Shown here piece by piece: positions 57,080 to 64,000 of a stretch of DNA of 64,000 nucleotides. This stretch comes from Pollenia angustigena. Taxonomy: Eukaryota > Arthropoda > Insecta > Diptera > Polleniidae. The number at the start of each line of letters is the position of its first letter. Position 1 is the first letter of the stretch. Position numbers and translations under genes: made by a program. Below the pieces are notes generated by a model. That model ran no database searches. It saw nothing but the letters and a program-made list of their open reading frames with translations, and had not been told where the DNA came from. The stretch is from the NCBI GenBank assembly GCA_930367215.1, contig OV884059.1, positions 30,123,882-30,187,881 of the forward strand. The letters run 5' to 3'.

Positions 57080-58740
57080 AAAAAATTTGTCTTTTAGAAT
57101 CATTAAATCAAACTACGTCGCAACTTGAAAAATAATATTTAATGTTAATGGTGCGGAAATAAATTCTAACTTTTCTAAACATCTTTTTTAGTTTTAATTT
57201 TTTTTTAATTCAATATGAATTCGTCAATATGAATTCCTGATCACGAATAAAAACTTAAGGTTTGACGTTTTCGTTAAGCAAACGAACTTAAAGAACTTAA
57301 TTTTGTTTTGAAAGGAAATGAGATTATAATTTAAACCGTTTTTTACTTCTACTCATTCTTCTATTCATTAATCAAACTGTGATTACCCTGGGTAAATGCT
57401 TAACAAAATTTTTTAATGGAATTTTCCACAATTTATATTGCAGGCCAGTTCTGTCTACATTTTAAGCATCTCAATTTTTTTGTTGTTGTTGTTGTACATC
57501 TGTGTTCACATACACGACTAAATATGAAATTCTCTTTGTAAATATGGATGTACTCGTATGAACGTTTGTCTTTATGTCCGTCTCTACGTCTGTAGGTATA
57601 ATAAAATTTTGCATAGATTTAAAACCTCATGTATAATATATACATACATATGTACATATATACATTTGCTGGTATATGTTTAAGTATAAAAAAATACAAA
57701 ATCATACATACACATGTACATCAAACATTCTACACATGTATTTATACAGATAAATGTTTATATATTGAATAATGTAGCACATGTATGGGTATGTATCCTT
57801 TTTTGCACAAACATAAAGTTTGTATTTATTTTATATTTATATACATGCAACTGCCACAGATAGACAAACACACAGACAAACGCACACAGAGTTCTACAAC
57901 CAGACAGTTGGAGTTAAAATTTTTTCCTCCAACTTTTTTGTTCAGTTTGTTGTATTTTTATGAACATTCACTTGTACCATTTCGTTGTTCATAGTCTGTT
58001 GTAGAGAGAGTTTTTTTTCCCATTGTTGTACTTTATTTTATTTGTAAATTTACATTTTTTTTGTTCATCTTATTGTTCCAAAAAACGTACATATTTGTGG
58101 CTATACGAATGCATGTTGTATGTATTATTTTTTTTACATTTCGTTCCTTTTGTGTTGACAAATGCAGTTGATACAAACTACAACAATACTGCTCGTTTGC
58201 ATAAGAAATTTTGTTTATAGATTTTGTCCTTTTTTTATAGTTTTTCGTTGCACAGAATTCTTGCTAAATGTCATTTTCATTTAAATTCATTGCAGTATAC
58301 TCTCAATATCGTTCTTTCAATTTTAATGGTTTTAGGTTTTTTCCTTTTTTTGAAGAATGAAAAAAAAAAAAATCAGAAAACCTAAAATAATCTGAACGTA
58401 TTGTATTCATCTTAAGTATGAGAAAGAAATCGTTTATTATTATTTTCTTTTAAATTACAATAATATAATCAGTCGATAGCAATATATTCTAAAAAGAGTT
58501 GTATGCTTGTAAAAGACATTTAAATAAAATATAACTTTGGATATTATCTAAGGAACAAAAAATGTTAAGGATTCTTGATACACTCTCTAAAAAAATTTGA
58601 AAAGAAAAAAATAAATTATGTGTTTTTTCATAAAATTTATATTATTAAAAGGACGAAATAGTTTGCAAAACACTCGAGCATCTCTTGTTAAAGAGTATTT
58701 ATTTACTTAAGCATTACATTTCTTATTACTTTGTAATGAG
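57080..58740. other. Non-coding stretch, TA/CATA and TTG microsatellites
   Basis: TTGTTGTTGTTG at 57481-57496, (TATACATACATA)-type repeats at 57635-57700. Small ORFs (57785-57994, 58023-58220) are Phe/Tyr-rich translations of T-rich DNA without motifs. Probably host intron or spacer. Confidence 0.5.
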
Positions 58741-58932
58741 TAGGGATGCGATTTTCATGCAAATGCATGTTTTTTGTCGATAAACTATGAACGATGTCGA
58801 CCAATTATCTTTCCGAATCACCAAAATTGCGTTAAAATGGCATCGATTTGTTTTTACATATTTTGGTGAAAATGCATATTTAGGGTTTTAATGCATATTT
58901 CGACATTTTTGAGTGATTGTAATTTAAATTTC

Positions 58933-59844
58933 TACACGCAGAGAAAAAACATGTTTAACCTTTAATTAGGCGCATGGGGTCAGGAGAAATTAAAATTGAA
59001 AAATGTATACGTTAAAATGTTCGGAGCGAACTTGTTTTTTCTATAGCTTTATTCATTTAAAAAGAGAACAAAAATAAGTTGCGATTATATCGTTAAAGCG
59101 TACACACGTGTCGCTTGACTAATTCTTGTTGACCCCATGCGACTAATAGTGTAACTTTTTTTTTATATGAAGATGAGTCAACTTGTAAAATAGTTGAAAG
59201 AAACCAGTACTGAATTTTATTTATATTTTATGTTTTTAAATGAAAAAATGCTGTTTTTGTTTTTTTTTTATACATAACTAGCTGTTTGGTCCCGGTGCTG
59301 CTCGGGATTTTCTAAATAATCACGTGAGACCCCATGCGATTAATTGTGTGATTTTCTTAATGCGCCTAATTAAAGGTTAAATATGGTCACCTCCAACAAA
59401 ACTATTTTTAAAGAAAATTGTAAACATATTATGGTGAATAAAACCATGTTATTGTCATCTACAATCATATTATTATTGCATTAGTTCTCCATCAAAAAGC
59501 CACAACCATATTATGGTTGCCTCCGAACATGTTATGGTAAAAAATAACTAAAACATGTTTAACACTTATAAAAGCATGGTTGGTTTTCAACCATAGCATG
59601 TTGCTCTTGAAAAGAGGAAAATACTATTGTTGATTTTAAAACAAATGATTGTCATATTTAACCATAACATGTTTAGAGGCAACCATAATATAGCTGTAGC
59701 TTCTTGATGGAGGACTAATTCAACCATAATATGGTTGTATTTTACAATAATATGGTTTTATTAACCATAATATGTCTACAATTTTCTTCAAAAATAGTTT
59801 TGTTGGAGGTGACCATGTTCAAACATGTTTTTTCTCTGCGTGTA
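58933..59844. mobile_element. TACACGCAGAG inverted-repeat element (complete)
   Basis: TACACGCAGAGAAAAAACAT and ATGTTTTTTCTCTGCGTGTA are perfect inverted ends. The body is built from CATAATATGGTTG / CAACCATAATATG words in both orientations and a mirrored TGGTCACCTCCAACAAAAC / GTTTTGTTGGAGGTGACCA pair. It holds the piggyBac-like element at 58959. An end fragment of the family is at 662-677. Confidence 0.8.
58959..59376. mobile_element. piggyBac-like MITE with TTAA duplication
   Basis: CCTTTAATTAGGCGCAT at the left and ATGCGCCTAATTAAAGG at the right are inverted, flanked by TTAA (58955-58958, 59377-59380). TTAA plus a CC start is the piggyBac signature. GACCCCATGCGA-type words recur near both ends. 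It includes CTAGCTGTTTGGTCCCGGTG (59279), similar to the start of the repeat at 1462. Confidence 0.85.
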
Positions 59845-60296
59845 TATTATAAAAAAGTTCTTAAAAAAATTTTTAAATACACAAAAAAACTTTAAAAAAC
59901 AATTTTAAAACTAATAAATAAATTCTTTTGGAGCTTTGCTTTAAATACAAGATTCAAGATTTCGCCAAAAGGTCCGTCTATTTTAAAACGATGCAGCATC
60001 TTACATGGTTTAAAATATTTTATCAAAAACTGTTAAAGGTTTCTTGCTTGGCGCATAGGTTATACCGCGTTGCAGAGAAAATTAGAAGCCAATTCGATAA
60101 TGTTGCAATTTTTAATAAAATGTATAGCTTAGTAACAAGATGGGGGCCTGGCTAGATGCTTCAGAATTCTATTCAAAAAACTTTGAGTAAATTTAGAATG
60201 TTTGAAGAGCTTATTGATACCGATGATTATGCTATTAAAAAAGTTTAAGAAATATTAAATTTAGTCAATTAGCATACGTCATACATACGTAATTAC

Positions 60297-61496
60297 TAGG
60301 GATGCAATTTCCATGCAAATGCATGTTTTTTGTCGATACTCTTAGATCGATGTAGACCAATTATCTTTCCGAATCATTAAATTTGCGTTAGAAAGGCATC
60401 GATTTGTTTTTACATAATGTTGCATATTTTGGTAAAAATGCATATTTTTGCATATTTTGGTTTTAAATGCATATTTTTGCATATTTTAACATTTTTGAGT
60501 GATATATTTTTTGAAATTTCCGAAATGAACAAAAAAAATTTTAAAATTAATAAATAAATTCTTTTGAGGCTCTTCTTTAAATACAAGATTTCCAAAATTT
60601 CAACAAAATATCCTTCTATTTTTAACCGATGTAGCACCTTACTTGGTTAAGGCTACCAACGAGCTTAAATTATTTTATCAAAAACTGTTCACATGAGGCT
60701 TGCTTGGCCCATGAGTTACACTGAGTTGCAGAGGAAATTTGAAGCCAATTAGGTAATATTGATTTATTGGATTCATATAAAAAGTATCTCTTGCTACCTT
60801 TACCACCGCAGCCGGTTTTAACAAGATGGGGAACTGAAGAACACTATTCAAAAAACTTAAAAATTTAAGAACATTTAAGAATGTTATTGAAGAACTTGTT
60901 GCTACAATTGCTTATGCAATTAAAAAAGTAAAATAAATATCATATTTAAATAACATCAAAAGTCAATTAGCATTTGTATTCTCCAACTACTGATATATTG
61001 GTGTAACAATAACTAAATTTGAGGGATTTAGTTTACTTAAGTTTACTCAAGTCAAATTAATTGATATTGCAGAAAGTAAAATTAACAAATTGAGAAGAAA
61101 TCCAAATGTTTTGAAAAAAATTAACGATTTCAAAAAATAAAACATTTTTTAACTATTTTTGATCTGGAATTAAATGGGGGATCTGAATTAGAAAATTAAT
61201 ATTCTTCAAATGAATTGGCATCCTTTAAGTATGCTCGTATAACTTTAGTTGACGTTGAGAGATCATTTTCCATGTACAAAAGTTTTCTGCGTCCGGACAG
61301 ACAAAGGTTTACTATTGATGATATAAAGAAGTATTTATTTTCTTATGCAAAAAAAATTAAATAAAGTTTTAAAAAATATTAAACCTATGAATAACAATAG
61401 ACTGAATGTTTTATTTTCTTTTTTTCCAAATAAATTTAAAAAATCGCTTTTTATTAAAAATTTTCAAGTTTTTAATGCATAAAAATCTCATCCCTA
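60297..61496 (+). mobile_element. hAT element Y with C-terminal transposase domain
   Basis: TAGGGATGCAATTTCCATGC at the left and ATGCATAAAAATCTCATCCCTA-type right end; flanks GTAATTAC and GCAATAAC match at six of eight. The plus strand carries hAT blocks in order: LVKATNELKLFYQKL, LPPQPVLTRWGT (60808-60843), and the C-terminal dimerisation domain SFKYARITLVDVERSFSMYK with LRPDRQRFTIDDIKKYL (61210-61350) to a stop at 61362. Deletions and stops in between. TTTTGCATATTTTGG words repeat near the left end. Confidence 0.85.
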
Positions 61497-61514
61497 GCAA
61501 TAACATTATCCGCA

Positions 61515-62130
61515 GGGATCTTAACATCTCTACCACTCAGGAGGTAATTTAAAAGTATTCAGTCAAATACATAAATAAATTAACGGCCCATCTCAAGTAC
61601 TTTGCTCGGGATCTGATACAGTTCGAAAGCCACCAGAGTATTCTAGTATTGTGGTTAATTTATTGAACTGCTTATGGTTTTTATTTAAAATTTTAATATT
61701 TAAATCAGGCTAAAGTTCATTGAATTAATTTTTCATTAAATTATTTTTATGAAATAAGGAATTTTGCAACATTCATTTCATTTAAATTTATTGATAATTT
61801 TTCATTCATGACTGAGCTGGGAATCGAACCCAGGTTTTCACGGACAGCTTGCCCTGATATGTTTCGATAGTAACCACACTAGCCCTCCAAAGGAGTTTGC
61901 CGTTTAACACTTACTGCCATTGACGAAGACTGGCAGTCAATAGTCAAACATCAATCTTTAAACCAAATGGTATTTTAACCTTGGTAGATCGAAATTAGCC
62001 TTGCTGGCTTCTTTGAAACTTTAATGCAGTCATTTAGCGGTTACATTGGTAATAACTAAAAAATATCAATTAGGATTAAGCTTATATGTATTCAAATATT
62101 GTAAATTTTGAGAAGAAAGATTCAATAATT
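61515..62130 (+). pseudogene. Jockey-like LINE C-terminus, split by a SINE
   Basis: CTACCACTCAGGAGGTAATTT, CGGCCCATCTCAAGTACTTTGC and CAGTTCGAAAGCCACCAGAG match the LINE end at 24110-24230. The 3' part resumes near 62010 (GCGGTTACATTGGTAATAAC, GAAGAAAGATTCAATAAT). The SINE between (61645-62005) replaced some LINE sequence. Confidence 0.6.
61645..62005 (-). mobile_element. tRNA-derived SINE, reverse copy
   Basis: Its minus strand has GGCAGTAAGTGTTAAACGGC, the A-box-like region, CCTGGGTTCGATTCCCAGC (B box) and the tail TTCATTGAATGAAATG..AACTTTAGCCTGA through AACCATAAGCAGTTCAATAA. The full 3' end with CCACAATACT is present, as in the left copy of the dimer at 13999. Confidence 0.75.
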
Positions 62131-62237
62131 GTTGGAGATTTAGAGATGTGCAATAATCTGGCAACACCTTCTTGTTATATGGTTAAGTTACATATGTCAA
62201 ATGAACGAATAAAAATTATTAATCTGTGTTCTAAAAG

Positions 62238-62379
62238 TCTGGGTTCACACTATGAAAGTTTTCTTTCAGAAATACTGAGTTTATTGGTGAGAGGGGAAGA
62301 GAACATGCTGTTCCTTTTTCCCTTCTCACCCATAAACTCAGACTTTCTGGAAGAAAACTTTCATAGTGTGATCCCAGAC
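62238..62379. mobile_element. Palindromic MITE, GTCTGGGTTCACAC ends
   Basis: GTCTGGGTTCACACTATGAA pairs with TTCATAGTGTGATCCCAGAC; the arms continue through AGTTTTCTTTCAGAAA and CTGAGTTTATGGGTGAGA to a GAGGGGAAGAG/TTTCCCTTCTC centre. It has the architecture of the MITE at 54267-54399 but different arm sequence. Confidence 0.8.
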
Positions 62380-62394
62380 AAAGCAAACAAGAAA

Positions 62395-63107
62395 CAGCAG
62401 AGCAAATCCGCCAAAGGGTTTTGAAAAGTTAGCTCGGTCTCCTAAAATATGGGCCCCTAAAGTTTTTGAATTTTTTGAAAAGGCGTTTGGTATAATTCAA
62501 AAAAAAAAAATATACTAAATGTACTTCTAAGTTAAAAAATAATTTCAGATGTCTTCAGTAGAATCGTATGGCGATTCTTTTCTTAGAATTTATTAACCCT
62601 CATTTATGTCCTTTTTCCCAATTCTTAAACAAAAGTATACTAAAACGCCACATTTAAGGGTTAAATTGTTTTACGAATATTTTCTGCATTGAATTTCTTT
62701 AGGGGTCTTCTAAGACCAAAAGTTCATGCAATGTATCTAACACGAATTCTCAAAATTTCAGTCATTGAAATTTTTGAATACCTTGAAAAGTCGTTTGGTA
62801 CAAGTCAAAAATATATACTAAATGTACTTCTGACCTGAAAGACTATTTCAGATGTCTTGAGTGGAATTGTATGTCGATTCTTTTCATACAATATATTAAC
62901 CCTCTAACACTCATTTTAAGGTATCATTTTTGTTCCTTTTTTACACTAAAACGGCACGTTAGAGGGTTAACATGCTCTACGATTATTTTCTGCATCAAAT
63001 TTCACTAGGGGTCTTCTAAGACTACTAGTAGAACAACTACTAGTAGTCTACTTTCATTTCGCGTTGCAAGTGTTGAGGCTGGCGGCGATGACCCGAATTT
63101 TGCTGCA
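62395..63107. repeat. Fold-back repeat related to 54561-55440
   Basis: GCAGAGCAAATCCGCCAAAG, ATATGGGCCCCTAAAGTTTT, GGCGTTTGGTATAA and TGTCTTCAGTAGAATCGTAT repeat the left part of the other copy; the right edge ACTTTCATTTCGCG..AGGCTGGCGGCGATGACCC is the inverse of its left edge. Here most units lie in the same direction rather than head to head, so the internal order differs. Confidence 0.7.
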
Positions 63108-63109
63108 AA

Positions 63110-64000
63110 GTGTAATAAAATAAAAAAAAACTTTCTTTATTAAAGTTTAAAATTGCCCAATATTGCAATTACACATAAAAATATTTGAATTACGGTTACA
63201 TTTACAGCAAAAATATGGAAAACGTAATGTTGATTAAGTGCTAAAATAAATGCAGGGAAACATCTTTTAAAACATATTTCAAGAGGAAAATCCTTCACAC
63301 CTTTTTCTTAGATGTGCTATTTTGTGGATATTGTACTCTGTACAAAGTCGTTCAACCAAAACGCACGATATGAAGTGTAAATAAAACAAAAAGTTGTCGT
63401 AGAAAATCCATTTCATAAACCTTTTATAAACTTGTTTTATTTTTTTTTTTATAAATGAAGCCTTGAGTATTCCAAAAATACTTTTCAACTTTTTACGCTT
63501 AAAAAAAAATTTAACAAACTCTATTAAAACAACACAAATTCTTCCTTTTTGTCAGGTTAAATAATATAAATATAAAAAAACATTTTTAAACTTAATTGTT
63601 TTATAGACATTACAATATAAAATTGTTATTTATTTCTTTTTTAACTTTCCTCGTTTCAAACTTCTATTTAAGAGCTCATCATGTTTTGTACTCTTTATTT
63701 TTTGTTATTTCTTTTCGAAAATTGTTTATATTTACGTAATGAAGTAACATTTGAAGAAGATTTATTTCATTTTGTTCATTTGCTTTAAACATTGACTTGT
63801 GAAAGTTTTTGTTTTCTTTTCTTTTCTTTTAATTTTTTTTTGCTTTCATGAGAATTTTTCTTCTGGTCTTTTTGATATTTTCGTTATATGTATGTATGTT
63901 AGTGTATGAGTGTGTGTATTTATATACATAATATTTGTTTAATAAAACGAAAGAAAACAAGAATGATAAAAACAGCAACAAATTGTGCAATAAATTTGCA
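63110..64000. other. Non-coding AT-rich end of window
   Basis: No gene or terminal repeat is recognised. The segment 63345-63410 (GTTCAACCAAAACGCACGAT) resembles 26208-26282. (TATG)n and (TG)n tracts occur near 63885-63925. Confidence 0.5.

Larger units (their letters stand above)
58741..60296 (+). mobile_element. hAT element X with transposase remnant
   Basis: It begins TAGGGATGCGATTTTCATGC, matching the left end of element Y at 60297 over about 180 bp (CATGTTTTTTGTCGATA, ACCAATTATCTTTCCGAATCA, GGCATCGATTTGTTTTTACA). Frame 59928-60155 encodes VSCLAHRLYRVAEKIRSQFD and SLVTRWGPG, typical hAT transposase blocks ('CLAH..HR....', 'TRWGTW'). The right end is not seen; element Y begins at 60297 and X may continue or be truncated. 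A TACACGCAGAG element is nested at 58933. Confidence 0.75.

Overview
Kind of organism. The window is AT-rich eukaryotic DNA. It contains spliced, intron-split host coding sequence, tRNA-derived SINEs, several non-LTR retrotransposon clades (Jockey-like, LOA/R1-like with RNase H, I-like, CR1/Kiri-like, RTE-like), a Penelope-like element, mariner (rosa-like DD41D), hAT, Harbinger-like, piggyBac-like and Transib-like DNA transposons, and many short inverted-repeat elements. This mix, the TTG/CA/GA microsatellites and the host exon fit a large-genome higher fly (calyptrate-like Diptera). The species is an inference.

Host gene. The only convincing host coding sequence is two exons at 10526-10751 and 10914-11070 (+). 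They encode a Cys-rich N-terminus and the first membrane segment of a two-pore (K2P/TWIK-type) potassium channel. The second exon ends in a good splice donor, and I see no following exon, so the rest of the window to 64000 probably lies in one TE-filled intron or beyond the gene.

Layout. 1-5925: broken Jockey-like retrotransposon pieces cut by four inverted-repeat elements, plus a TAGCTGACCCG-type repeat. 5935-8886: a hAT transposon with perfect 8-bp target duplications, holding a BED-finger remnant, an I-like retrotransposon with a (TAA)n tail and a TAGGGC mini-element. 8900-13980: host gene and quiet sequence. 13983-14653: an inverted SINE dimer flanked by a 16-bp target duplication. 14690-18621: a Jockey-clade element interrupted by three inverted-repeat elements. 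19555-28690: a large, old DNA element with long diverged inverted ends and a repeated GTCGCRYGCGAC motif, itself hit by a hAT and several MITEs. 28850-31100: a mariner relic and a long-TIR element. 31270-33430: a Penelope-like relic split by two DNA elements. 34370-38590: SINEs, a second GGG..CATGTCAA element and a Kiri-like LINE. 38600-43000: MITEs and a rosa-like mariner. 44450-46900: a nearly intact RAG1/Transib-like transposase. 47900-57075: LOA/R1-like fragments; the last has a 4.1-kb hAT in its 3' end, which contains two further hATs sharing one target octamer. 58741-63107: three hAT/piggyBac-like nests, SINE and fold-back repeats.

How the parts work together. There is no operon or pathway here. 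The content is a layered record of transposition around and probably inside a K2P channel gene. Most coding parts are broken. The best-preserved TE protein is the Transib-like transposase, with one frameshift and all expected catalytic and zinc residues.
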